Origin: Pelomonas aquatica
GTDB lineage: Bacteria > Pseudomonadota > Gammaproteobacteria > Burkholderiales > Burkholderiaceae_C
Reading direction: 5' to 3'
DNA: 64,000 nt
Assembly (NCBI RefSeq): GCF_026712205.1
Contig: NZ_JAPPUW010000011.1
Span: forward strand, 62,001 to 126,000
A program made the translations under genes and the position numbers. Below, in pieces: positions 43,823-52,309 of this stretch. Below the pieces are notes generated by a model. It ran no database searches and was not told the origin of the DNA. It saw only the letters and a list, made by a program, of their open reading frames with translations. Position 1 is the stretch's first letter; each line of letters opens with the position of its first letter.

Positions 43823-45007
43823 ATGAAGTTGGCATGGGGTAGCAGCGCCCGCCTGGGCACGGTGGTCATCCTGGGTGCGGGGCTGGGCAGCCTGCTGGGC
43901 GGCTGCAGCCGGTCCAACGGCCAGACGGCCGCCGCCGCACCGCCGCCGCCCGAGGTGGGCGTCGTCACCGTTGCGCCGGCCCGCGCCGACCTGTCCACCG
44001 AGCTGCCGGGCCGGCTGGAGGCCTACCGCGTCGCCCAGGTGCGCGCGCGTGCCGCCGGCATCCTGAACAAGCGCCTCTTCACCGAGGGCAGCGACGTCAA
44101 GGCCGGCCAGGCCCTGTTCGAGATCGACGCGGCGCCCTACCGCGCGGCGCTGGCCGGCGCCCAGGCCCAGCTCGCCCGCGCCGAGGCCAATCTGCTGCAG
44201 GCTGAAGGGCTGGCGGACCGCTATGCGCCGCTGGCCAGGACCCAGGCCGTCAGCCAGCAGGAGGCGCTGAACGCCCAGGCCGCCGCCGCCCAGGCCAAGG
44301 CCGACGTGGCCGCCGGCAAGGCCGCCGTGCAGACGGCGCAGATCAACCTCGGCCATGCCAGCGTCACATCGCCCATCGCCGGCCGCATCGGCCGCGCGCT
44401 GGTGACCGAAGGCGCGCTGGTGGGCCAGGGCGAGGCCACGCCGCTGGCGCTGGTGCAGCAGATCGACAGGCTCTACGTCAACTTCACGCAGTCGGCCGCC
44501 GAGGTCATGCGGCTGCGCCAGGCCCTGGCCGACGGCAGGCTGCAGGGCGCCGGCAAGGACGCCGCCAAGGTGCAGCTGCTGCTGGAGGACGGTAGCGTCT
44601 ACGCCCAGCCGGGCAAGCTGCTGTTCTCGGACCTGAGCGTGGACCCCGGCACCGGCCAGATCACGCTGCGCGCCGAGCTGCCCAACCCCAAGGGCCTGCT
44701 GTTGCCGGGCCTGTATGTGCGCGTGCGCCTCGCCCAGGCCGAGGTGGACGACGCCGTCTGGCTGCCCCAGCAGGCCGTGGCCCGGGGTGCGACGGGCGAG
44801 AGCGTGCTCGTCGTGGCCGACGACGGCAGCGTCAGCGCGCGGCCGGTCAGGCTGGGCCCGGCCCAGGACGGCAAGGCCCTGGTGCTGGCAGGCCTGAAGG
44901 CGGGCGAGAAGGTCGTCGTCGACGGCCTGCAGAAGACCAGGGCCGGCGGCAAGGCGCGGCCCGTGCCGTGGGCCGCGGCGGCGCCTGCTTCGGCGGCCTC
45001 GCGCTGA
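43823..45007 (+). CDS. RND efflux periplasmic adaptor (membrane-fusion lipoprotein)
   Basis: A 394-residue MexA/AcrA-type adaptor. The N-terminus has a lipoprotein signal with lipobox LLGGC (cysteine about residue 31). Then come PGRLEAYRVAQVRARAAGILNKRLFTEGSDVKAGQALFEID (lipoyl half 1), a helical hairpin (AQAQLARAEANLLQAEGLADRY), SPIAGRIGRALVTEGALVGQGEATPLALVQQID (lipoyl half 2/barrel) and DPGTGQITLRAELPNP. It is first of three efflux genes; the pump gene begins 14 bases after its stop. I took ATG 43823 as the start; a longer upstream frame lacks a sensible signal. Confidence 0.9.
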   Translation: MKLAWGSSARLGTVVILGAGLGSLLGGCSRSNGQTAAAAPPPPEVGVVTVAPARADLSTELPGRLEAYRVAQVRARAAGILNKRLFTEGSDVKAGQALFEIDAAPYRAALAGAQAQLARAEANLLQAEGLADRYAPLARTQAVSQQEALNAQAAAAQAKADVAAGKAAVQTAQINLGHASVTSPIAGRIGRALVTEGALVGQGEATPLALVQQIDRLYVNFTQSAAEVMRLRQALADGRLQGAGKDAAKVQLLLEDGSVYAQPGKLLFSDLSVDPGTGQITLRAELPNPKGLLLPGLYVRVRLAQAEVDDAVWLPQQAVARGATGESVLVVADDGSVSARPVRLGPAQDGKALVLAGLKAGEKVVVDGLQKTRAGGKARPVPWAAAAPASAASR

Positions 45008-45021
45008 GGGGCAGAACCGAC

Positions 45022-48000
45022 ATGGCGCAGTTCTTCATCAACCGGCCCATCTTTGCCTGGGTCATCGCCCTCTTCATCACGGTCATCGGCATCGTTGCGG
45101 TCACGCAGCTGCCGATCTCCCAATACCCACCGGTGGCGCCGCCGTCCATCGTGCTGTCGGTCAGCTACCCCGGCGCGTCCGCGCAGACGCTGGAGGACTC
45201 GGTCATCAGCGTCATCGAACGCGAGATGAACGGCTCGCCCGGCCTCATCTACATGGAGGCCGTGGCACAGGCCGACGGCACCGGCTCGATCACGCTGAGC
45301 TTCGACCCGGCCACCAGCCCCGACCTGGCCCAGGTGGACGTGCAGAACCGCTACGCCCGCGCCCAGCCGCGCCTGCCGCAGGTCGTCATCCAGCAGGGCG
45401 TGCGCATCGACAAGGCCAACCCCAACTTCCTGCTCTTCATCATCATGTCGAGCAGCAACGCTGACTTCGACCCGATCGCGCTGGGCGACTACGCCTCGCG
45501 CACCGTGCTGCCCGAGATCCAGCGCGTGCCCGGCGTCGGCCAGGGCCTGCTGTTCGGCACCGAGCGCGCGATGCGCATCTGGCTGGACCCGGCCAAGCTG
45601 GTCGGCTACAGGCTGCAGCCGGCCGACGTGAACGCGGCCATCGCGGCGCAGAACGCCCAGGTCAGCTCCGGCTCCATCGGCGACCTGCCCAATGTGCCCG
45701 GCCAGCCCATCGCGGCTACGGTCGTCGTGCGCGGCCAGCTCGCCAGCGCCGCGCAGTTCGGCAACATCGTGCTGCGCGCCAACGCCGACGGCTCCACGGT
45801 GCGGCTGCGCGACGTGGCCCGCGTCGAGCTGGGCTCCGACAACTACACCGGCCGCTCCACGCGGCTGAACGGCAAGCCGTCGGTCGGCGTCGGCGTGCAA
45901 CTGGCGCCGTCGGCCAACGCGCTGCAGACGGCCAAGCTCATCAAGCAGCGCCTCAAGCAGCTCGCGCCCTACTTCCCGGCCGGCGTGAAGGCCGACATCC
46001 CCTACGACAGCTCGCTGTTCATCGACATCTCCATCACCCAGGTCGTCGAGACGCTGGTGGAGGCCGTGGCCCTCGTCTTCCTCGTGATGTTCCTGTTCCT
46101 GCAGAACATCCGCTACACCATCATCCCGACGCTGGTCGTGCCCATCGCGCTGCTGGGCAGCTTCGCGACGCTGCTGGCGCTGGGCTTCTCGATCAATGTG
46201 CTGACGATGTTCGGCATGGTGCTGGTCATCGGCATCGTCGTGGACGACGCCATCGTCGTCGTCGAGAACGTCGAGCGCGTGATGAGCGAGGAGGGCCTGT
46301 CGCCGCTCAAGGCCACGCGCAAGGCCATGGGCCAGATCTCGGGCGCCATCGTCGGCGTGACCGTGGTGCTGATCTCGGTGTTCGTGCCGCTGGCCTTCTT
46401 CTCGGGCGCCATCGGCAACATCTACCGCCAGTTCTCGGCGGTGATGGTCTCGGCAATAGCGTTCTCGGCCTTCCTGGCCCTGTCGCTGACGCCGGCCCTG
46501 TGCGCCACGCTGCTCAAGCCCGTCGAGGCCGGCCACCACATCGAGAAGGGTGGCTTCTTCGGCCGCTTCAACCGCGGCTTCGCGCGCACGGCCAAGGGCT
46601 ACGAGGGCTGGGTCGCGAAGTTCATCCGCCGCGCCGGCCGCATGGCCGTCGTCTACGCGGCCGTCATCGGCGCCGACGTGCTGGTGTTCCAGAAGCTGCC
46701 CACCTCCTTCGTGCCGAACGAGGACCAGGGCAACATCCTCGTCAACGTGCAGCTGCCGCCGGGCGCCACGCAGCAGCGCACGCTGGAGGTCATGAAGCAG
46801 ACCGAGGCCTACATGCTCGCGCAGCCCGAGGTCGAGAGCATGGTCAGCGTCATCGGCTTCAGCTTCTCGGGCTCGGGCCAGAACGCCGGCCTGGGCTTCA
46901 TCACGCTCAAGCCCTGGGACGAGCGCCACGGCACCGCGCATTCCGCGCAGGGCCTGGTGGCGCGCGCCTTTCCGGCGCTTGGCAAGATCCGCGACGCCAT
47001 CATCTTCCCGGTCAGCCCGCCGCCCATCCGCGACCTGGGCCGAGCCAACGGCTTCGCCTTCCGCCTGCAGGACCGCAGCGGCCACACGCGCGCCGAACTG
47101 CTGGCCGCGCGCAACCAGCTGCTGGCCGCCGCCGCCAAGAACCCGCTGCTGACGGCCGTGCGCCCCGACGGCCTGGAAGACGCCGCCCAGCTGCAGCTCG
47201 ACATCGACCGCGACCGCGCCCAGGCCCTGGGGCTGAACATCGGCGCCGTCAACGCGGTGCTGGGCACCTCGCTGGGCTCGACCTACGTCAACGACTTCCC
47301 CAACGCCGGCCGGCTGCAGCGCGTCATCGTGCAGGCCGACGCCCCGGCCCGCATGCAGCCCGAGGACCTGCTCAGGCTCCATGTGCTGAACGCCACCGGC
47401 CAGCCGGTGCCGCTGTCCGCCTTCGCCACCAGCAAGTGGATCACCGGCGCGATGCAGACCGTGCGCTACAACGGCTACCCGGCCATGCGCATCCTCGGCG
47501 AGCCGGCCAAGGGCGTGTCCACCGGCACGGCCATGGCCGAGATGGAGAAGCTCGCGGCCCAGCTGCCCGAGGGCTTCGGCTACGAGTGGACCGGCCAGTC
47601 GCGCGAGGAAAAGCTCTCCGGCTCCACGGCCTTCATCCTGTTCGGCTTCTCGCTGCTGGCGGTCTTCCTGTGCCTGGCCGCGCTCTACGAGAGCTGGAGC
47701 ATCCCGCTGTCCGTGCTGCTCGTCGTGCCGCTGGGCGTGCTCGGCGTCGTGCTGGGCGCCACCTTCCGCGGGCTGGAGAACGACGTCTACTTCAAGGTCG
47801 GCATGATCACCATCATCGGCCTGTCGGCCAAGAACGCCGTGCTCATCATCGAGTTCGCCAAGGAGCTGCAGGCCCGTGGCCGCAGCGTCTTCGACGCGGT
47901 GCGCGAGGCGGCCCATCTGCGCTTCCGCCCCATCATCATGACCTCGCTGGCCTTCATCCTTGGCGTGCTGCCGCTGGTGCTGGCCAGCGGCGCCGGCTCG

Positions 48001-48177
48001 GCCAGCCAGCGCGCCATCGGCACCGGCGTGATGGGCGGCATGCTGTCGGCGACGCTGCTGGCGGTGTTCTTCGTGCCGGTGTTCTTCGTCGCCGTGCGCC
48101 GCTTCTTCCCCGGCAGCGAACGCCAGCGGCGGCGCGACGCCCACGAGGCCGAAGAGGCCTCGGGAGGCCAGGCATGA
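45022..48177 (+). CDS. RND multidrug efflux permease (HAE1, AcrB/MexB-like)
   Basis: A 1,051-residue inner-membrane proton/drug antiporter, the usual AcrB length. It opens AQFFINRPIFAWVIALFITVIG, has PISQYP, the TM4 acid pair in GIVVDDAIVVVENVERVM, and GPLSPVK-type porter sequences on both sides; the second half has LFGFSLLAVFLCLAALYESWSIP and ENDVYFKVGMITIIGLSAKNAVLIIEFA. It exports hydrophobic drugs or solvents from the periplasm/inner leaflet. Its stop overlaps the start of the outer-membrane factor gene (ATGA). No regulator gene is adjacent. Confidence 0.94.
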   Translation: MAQFFINRPIFAWVIALFITVIGIVAVTQLPISQYPPVAPPSIVLSVSYPGASAQTLEDSVISVIEREMNGSPGLIYMEAVAQADGTGSITLSFDPATSPDLAQVDVQNRYARAQPRLPQVVIQQGVRIDKANPNFLLFIIMSSSNADFDPIALGDYASRTVLPEIQRVPGVGQGLLFGTERAMRIWLDPAKLVGYRLQPADVNAAIAAQNAQVSSGSIGDLPNVPGQPIAATVVVRGQLASAAQFGNIVLRANADGSTVRLRDVARVELGSDNYTGRSTRLNGKPSVGVGVQLAPSANALQTAKLIKQRLKQLAPYFPAGVKADIPYDSSLFIDISITQVVETLVEAVALVFLVMFLFLQNIRYTIIPTLVVPIALLGSFATLLALGFSINVLTMFGMVLVIGIVVDDAIVVVENVERVMSEEGLSPLKATRKAMGQISGAIVGVTVVLISVFVPLAFFSGAIGNIYRQFSAVMVSAIAFSAFLALSLTPALCATLLKPVEAGHHIEKGGFFGRFNRGFARTAKGYEGWVAKFIRRAGRMAVVYAAVIGADVLVFQKLPTSFVPNEDQGNILVNVQLPPGATQQRTLEVMKQTEAYMLAQPEVESMVSVIGFSFSGSGQNAGLGFITLKPWDERHGTAHSAQGLVARAFPALGKIRDAIIFPVSPPPIRDLGRANGFAFRLQDRSGHTRAELLAARNQLLAAAAKNPLLTAVRPDGLEDAAQLQLDIDRDRAQALGLNIGAVNAVLGTSLGSTYVNDFPNAGRLQRVIVQADAPARMQPEDLLRLHVLNATGQPVPLSAFATSKWITGAMQTVRYNGYPAMRILGEPAKGVSTGTAMAEMEKLAAQLPEGFGYEWTGQSREEKLSGSTAFILFGFSLLAVFLCLAALYESWSIPLSVLLVVPLGVLGVVLGATFRGLENDVYFKVGMITIIGLSAKNAVLIIEFAKELQARGRSVFDAVREAAHLRFRPIIMTSLAFILGVLPLVLASGAGSASQRAIGTGVMGGMLSATLLAVFFVPVFFVAVRRFFPGSERQRRRDAHEAEEASGGQA

Positions 48178-49577
48178 AGGCCGCGCCGACCCTGCTCGCC
48201 GCCGCCGCGCTGCTCGCGGCCTGCGCCGGCCCCGAGCCCGGGCGCCCCAGCGCGCCCGAGGCCGCCGCCGCGGCCGTGCCCGCGGCCTTCCCGCAGGCCG
48301 GCGGTGCCGGCACGGCCGCCGCCGAGCTGCCCTGGGCCCTGGCCTTCAAGGGCGAGAGGCTGCAGCGCCTCATCCCGCTGGCCCTGGCCAACAACCGCGA
48401 CCTGCGCGTCGCCGCCCTCAACATCGAGGCCGCGCGCGCCACGGCCGGCGCGCGCGACGCCGACCTCTGGCCCACCGTCAGCGCCGGCATCAGCGGCTCG
48501 CGCACGCCGACGGCGGCCGGCGGCATCAACAGCCTCTACACGGCCGGCCTGCAGGTGTCGGCCTACGAGCTGGACCTGTTCGGCCGCCTGCGCGGCCTGA
48601 GCGCCGCGGCCGCGGCCCAGCTGCTGGCGGCCCAGGCCAACCAGCAGGCCGTGCGCACGGCGCTGGTCGCCGGCGTGGCCAATGCCGAGATCGCGCTGCA
48701 GGCCGACGAGGCGCTGCTGAAGCTCACGCGCGACACGGTGGCGACGCGGGAACAGTCCCTGGACCTGACGCGCCAGCGCTTCGACGGCGGCGTCGCCAAC
48801 GAGCTGGACCTGCGCTCGGCCGAGTCCTCGCTGCAGACCGCGCGCGCCGCGCTGGCCCAGGCCCAGCGCCAGCGCACGCTGGACGAGAACGCACTGGCCC
48901 TGCTGCTCGGCGGCCCGCTGCCCGCCGACCTGCCCGCGCCCAGCGGCGACCTCGCCGATTTCGAACCGCTGGCGGAACTGCCCGCCGGCCTGCCCAGCGA
49001 CGTGCTGACGCGCCGGCCCGACATCCGCCAGGCCGAGTTCACGCTGGCCGCCGCGGACGCCGACATCGACGCGGCCCGCGCCGCCTTCTGGCCGCGCATC
49101 ACGCTGACGGGCCAGTTCGGCACGGCCAGCAGCCAGCTGTCGGGCCTGTTCAGGCACACGGCCTGGAGCTTTGCGCCGTCGCTGGTGCAGCCCATCTTCG
49201 ACGCCGGCCGCAACCGCGCCAACCTCGCCGGTGCGCGGGCGGCGCGCGACATCGCGCTGGCCCTGTACGAGAAGGCCATCCAGACCGCCTTCCGCGAGGT
49301 GGCCGACGGCCTCGCCGGCCGCGCCACGCTGGCCGAACAGCGCGCCGCGCTGGCCGCCCAGGCGGACGCCGAGACGCGCCGCCTCGCCGCGGCCGAGCAG
49401 CGCTACGCGGCCGGCGTCGCCAGCGCGCTGGACCGCCTGGACGCGCAGCGCTCGCTGTTCGCGGCCCGGCAGTCCCTCGTGCAGCTGCAGAGCCAGCGCG
49501 CGCAGAACCTGGTGGCGCTCTACCGCGCCCTCGGCGGCGGGGCCGACGCCTCCGCCATGACCCCATCGCCCCGTTGA
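48174..49577 (+). CDS. RND efflux outer-membrane factor (OprM/NodT family lipoprotein)
   Basis: A 467-residue TolC-like channel. The signal has lipobox LLAAC (cysteine 17). Two repeats of about 200 residues, each with barrel strands and coiled-coil helices, are seen: PTVSAGISGSRTPT...LQVSAYELDLFGRLRGL and RITLTGQFGTASSQLSGLF...LVQPIFDAGRNRANL. LTRRPDIRQAEFTLAAADADI is the family signature. It completes the adaptor-pump-channel operon, and its start overlaps the pump stop. Confidence 0.92.
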   Translation: MKAAPTLLAAAALLAACAGPEPGRPSAPEAAAAAVPAAFPQAGGAGTAAAELPWALAFKGERLQRLIPLALANNRDLRVAALNIEAARATAGARDADLWPTVSAGISGSRTPTAAGGINSLYTAGLQVSAYELDLFGRLRGLSAAAAAQLLAAQANQQAVRTALVAGVANAEIALQADEALLKLTRDTVATREQSLDLTRQRFDGGVANELDLRSAESSLQTARAALAQAQRQRTLDENALALLLGGPLPADLPAPSGDLADFEPLAELPAGLPSDVLTRRPDIRQAEFTLAAADADIDAARAAFWPRITLTGQFGTASSQLSGLFRHTAWSFAPSLVQPIFDAGRNRANLAGARAARDIALALYEKAIQTAFREVADGLAGRATLAEQRAALAAQADAETRRLAAAEQRYAAGVASALDRLDAQRSLFAARQSLVQLQSQRAQNLVALYRALGGGADASAMTPSPR

Positions 49578-49587
49578 GACCCACGCC

Positions 49588-50046
49588 ATGCGCTTCCTGA
49601 TCGCCTCCCTGCTGCTCGGCGCCGGCCTTGCCGCCCACGCCGGCCCGCCCGCCATCTACGACGAAGGCGCCGACGCCAAGGCCGCCATCCGCGCCACGCT
49701 GGCCGAGGCCGCGCAGGCCCGGCTGCCCGTGCTCGTCGTCTTCGGCGCCAACTGGTGCGGCGACTGCCGCATGCTGGACAACAGCTTCAAGCACGGCGCC
49801 AGCGCGCCGCTGATCGCCAAAAGCTTCAAGGTCGTCAAGGTCGACGTCGGCCGCTTCGACCGCAACGTCGACATCGCCGAGGCCTACCGCGTGCCGCTGA
49901 AGAAGGGCATCCCGGCCGTGGCCGTGCTGTCGCCCGAGGGCCGGCTCATCTACGCCACCGAGGGCGGCGAACTGGCCGACGCGCGCAGGATGGGCGACCA
50001 GGGCGTCTACGACTTCTTCGCCCGCATCACCGCCGACGCCAGGTGA
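49588..50046 (+). CDS. Periplasmic thioredoxin-family protein
   Basis: A 152-residue secreted thioredoxin-fold protein. A signal peptide (RFLIASLLLGAGLAAHA, about residues 2-18) precedes the fold. The active site is GANWCGDCRMLD (CxxC), followed by VVKVDVGRFDRNVDIAEAYRVPLKKGIPAVAVLSPEG with the cis-Pro in IPAV. Similar proteins act in disulfide exchange or assembly of envelope components. It begins 10 bases after the efflux channel gene and overlaps the MFS gene (GTGA), so it may be cotranscribed with both. Confidence 0.85.
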   Translation: MRFLIASLLLGAGLAAHAGPPAIYDEGADAKAAIRATLAEAAQARLPVLVVFGANWCGDCRMLDNSFKHGASAPLIAKSFKVVKVDVGRFDRNVDIAEAYRVPLKKGIPAVAVLSPEGRLIYATEGGELADARRMGDQGVYDFFARITADAR

Positions 50047-51176
50047 GCCCCGTCGCCGGCGCGTCGCGTGCGCTGCGCGCGCAGTTCTTCGTCCTCGGCG
50101 TGATGTTCGCGACCTGGGGCGTGCACGTGCCCACCGTCAAGGGCCATTACGGCCTCGGCGAACAGGCCCTCGCCATCGCGATGCTGGCCAGCGGCGCCGG
50201 CGCACTGATGGCCCTGGCCCAGGCGGGCCGCGTCGTCGGCCGCTGGGGGCCGCGCAGCGTGTCCGCCGCGATGGGCGTGCTGTGCTGCGCCGCCATCGCC
50301 TGCCTGCTGGCGGGCGCGGGCTATGCGGGGCTGCTGGCGGTGATGCTGGCCTTCGGCATCACCGGCAGCCTGCTCGACGTGGCCATCAACACCGAGGCCA
50401 CCGAGATCGAGCGCCTCGCGGCCAGGCCCCTGATGAGCGGCTTCCACGGCATGTTCAGCCTCGGCGGCATGGCCGGCGCCAGCCTCGGCAGCGCGGCGCC
50501 CGCGCTGGGCCTGACGCCGCAGGGCCATCTGCTGCTGGCCTCGGGCCTGGGCGCGCTCGTCGTGCTGGCCGCCAGCCGCGCGATGCTGCCCGTGCCCGAC
50601 AAGGCCGCCGAGGAGAAGCACCCGCTGAGCCTGCCGCGCGGGCCCCTCTTGCTGCTCGGCGTGCTGGCCGCGATGGGCCTGATCGCCGAGGGCGCGATGT
50701 ACGACTGGAGCGTGCTCTTCATGACGCAGGAGCGCGCCAGCCATGCCAGCACGGCCGCGCTGGCCTATGCCAGCTTCAGCGGCGCGATGGCGGCCGGCCG
50801 CTTCGGCGGCGACTGGGTGCGCGCCCGCCTGGCGCCGCGCCGGCTGATGCGCGCCAGCGGCGTGCTCGCCGCGCTGGGCATGGCGCTCGCGCTGGCCCTG
50901 CCCTCGCCCGTGGCGGCGCTGGCCGGCTTCGCGCTGGTCGGCATCGGCTTGTCCAACGTCGTGCCCGTGCTGTTCAGCGCCGCGTCGCAGGCGCCCGGCG
51001 TGTCGCCGGCCCACGGCATCGCGGCCGTGTCGGGCGTCGGCTACCTCGGCATGATGGCCGGCCCGCCGCTGATCGGCCTCGTCGCCGAACATTCATCGCT
51101 CGGCGCCGGCCTGGTCGTCGTCATCGTGTTCGCCGTCTTCATGGCGCTGTCGGCCAAACGCGCGATGCGGAGCTGA
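50043..51176 (+). CDS. MFS transporter (YbjJ/FucP-like)
   Basis: A 377-residue 12-helix permease. FVLGVMFATWGVHVPTVKGHYGLGEQALAIAML near the N-terminus and the loop QAGRVVGRWGPRSVS are typical of the YbjJ-like MFS group, as are NTEATEIERLAARPLMSGFHGMFSLGGMAGA and RFGGDWVRARLAPRRLMR. The substrate is unknown. It starts at a GTG at 50043 overlapping the thioredoxin gene by four bases. The hydrolase gene begins two bases after its stop. Confidence 0.88.
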   Translation: MSPVAGASRALRAQFFVLGVMFATWGVHVPTVKGHYGLGEQALAIAMLASGAGALMALAQAGRVVGRWGPRSVSAAMGVLCCAAIACLLAGAGYAGLLAVMLAFGITGSLLDVAINTEATEIERLAARPLMSGFHGMFSLGGMAGASLGSAAPALGLTPQGHLLLASGLGALVVLAASRAMLPVPDKAAEEKHPLSLPRGPLLLLGVLAAMGLIAEGAMYDWSVLFMTQERASHASTAALAYASFSGAMAAGRFGGDWVRARLAPRRLMRASGVLAALGMALALALPSPVAALAGFALVGIGLSNVVPVLFSAASQAPGVSPAHGIAAVSGVGYLGMMAGPPLIGLVAEHSSLGAGLVVVIVFAVFMALSAKRAMRS

Positions 51177-51177
51177 T

Positions 51178-51975
51178 GTGGCAACACCCTTGCAGGTCGA
51201 AGACCACCGGATCGCCCATCCGCGCGGCCGGCTGTTCGCGCGCTCCTGGGCGGCGGCCGGCGCTGCGGCGCGCCGGGCGCCCATCGTGCTGCTGCACGAT
51301 TCGCTGGGCTGCGTCGAGCTGTGGCGCGACTTCCCCGCCGCGCTGTGCGAGGCCACCGGCCGGCGCGTCGTCGCCTACGACCGGCTGGGCTTCGGCCGCT
51401 CGGACGTGCGCGACGGCCCGATGCCGCCGGACTTCATCGCCGACGAGGCGAGCCGCTTTTTCCCCGTCGTGCTGCAGGCCTTGGGCATGCGGCGCTTCGT
51501 CGCCTTCGGCCACAGCGTCGGCGGCGGCATGGCGGTGAACTGCGCGGCACGGTGGGCCGACGACTGCGAGGCGCTGGTCACCGTGTCGGCCCAGGCCTTC
51601 GTCGAAGACCGCACCGTGCAGGGGCTGCGGGTCGCCCGGGAGCAGTTCAAGGAGCCAGCGCAGATGCAGCGGCTGGCCAGGTACCACGGCGACAAGGCCG
51701 CGTGGGTACTGGAGGCCTGGCTGGGGACCTGGCTCAGCGCCGAGTTCGCGGGGTGGTCGCTGGAGGGCGTGCTGCCGCGCGTGAGATGCCCGGCACTGGC
51801 GATTCACGGCGCGGACGACGAGTACGGGTCACCGGCGCATCCGGCCCTGATCGCTGCCCGGGCCGGCGCTCCGGTCCGGATCGAACTGCTGGCGCAGACC
51901 GGGCATGTGCCGCATCGCGAACGGCCCGAAGCGGTGCTCGAAGCGGTCGCGGCGTTGCTGGCGTCGGCCGGCTGA
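51178..51975 (+). CDS. Alpha/beta-fold hydrolase
   Basis: A 265-residue alpha/beta hydrolase. APIVLLHDSLGCVELWRDFPAAL contains the oxyanion region (LLHDSLG), YDRLGFGRSD lies in the N-terminal core, the nucleophile elbow is GHSVGGG, the acid is in IHGADDEYGSP, and the catalytic His is in TGHVPHRERPEAVL. It may hydrolyse an ester or lactone; the substrate is unknown. It starts at GTG (51178), just after the MFS stop. It is the last core gene before the tRNA fragment and island. Confidence 0.85.
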   Translation: MATPLQVEDHRIAHPRGRLFARSWAAAGAAARRAPIVLLHDSLGCVELWRDFPAALCEATGRRVVAYDRLGFGRSDVRDGPMPPDFIADEASRFFPVVLQALGMRRFVAFGHSVGGGMAVNCAARWADDCEALVTVSAQAFVEDRTVQGLRVAREQFKEPAQMQRLARYHGDKAAWVLEAWLGTWLSAEFAGWSLEGVLPRVRCPALAIHGADDEYGSPAHPALIAARAGAPVRIELLAQTGHVPHRERPEAVLEAVAALLASAG

Positions 51976-52002
51976 AGCGGCCAAGGGAGATGCCTCAAGC
52001 GA

Positions 52003-52033
52003 CAACGGCTCCCCGAGGGGAGCCGTTGCGTTT
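52003..52033. terminator. Perfect 26-base hairpin between the hydrolase gene and the tRNA-Phe fragment
   Basis: CAACGGCTCCCC and GGGGAGCCGTTG flank GA (52,003-52,028) and are followed on the plus strand by CGTTT. On the minus strand the hairpin lies just past the CCA end of the tRNA fragment, the place of a tRNA terminator. It may serve either direction; T tracts are short. Confidence 0.6.
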
Positions 52034-52077
52034 GGTGGCCTGGGGCGGAATCGAACCACCGACACGCGGATTTTCAA
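52033..52077 (-). other. tRNA-Phe 3' fragment: likely att site at the left end of an integrative island
   Basis: Read on the minus strand, this is the 3' half of a tRNA-Phe gene: TGAAAATCCGCG (anticodon GAA and 3' anticodon stem), variable loop, GGTTCGATTCC (T arm), then the acceptor strand ending CCA at 52,033. The 5' half (D arm and 5' acceptor strand) is missing; upstream sequence does not restore it. This is what a duplicated 3' end left by tRNA-targeted integration looks like. The orientation predicts the intact gene at the far, right-hand end of the island, outside the window. Confidence 0.8.
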
Positions 52078-52309
52078 TGGGAATCCGCGTGCGCGGCAGG
52101 AACGAACCCACACGCAACAATTAACAAAATCAAGCACTTAGAGCGCACTCGACCGCAGTCAAACGCATCCCCGCGCACTCGAATCCCGTCGTGACTGCCA
52201 GACCAGCGCCAGAAATTTCTATACCTCTAGCCCCTGGCCGTCACACGCCTGAGAAGTGTAGCAACCGCCTGTTCGCCGCGACACCGTGGCCGCCCCGGAC
52301 CGGGCGGGC

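Noticed and set aside
44599-48144. Very long open frame on the minus strand across the RND efflux genes
   Set aside because: It is exactly antisense to the adaptor and pump, is His/Arg/Asp/Gly-rich as antisense frames of GC-rich genes are, and has no recognisable domain.
52033-52140. A complete tRNA-Phe gene
   Set aside because: Only the 3' half is present; no D arm or 5' acceptor strand can be found upstream on the minus strand.
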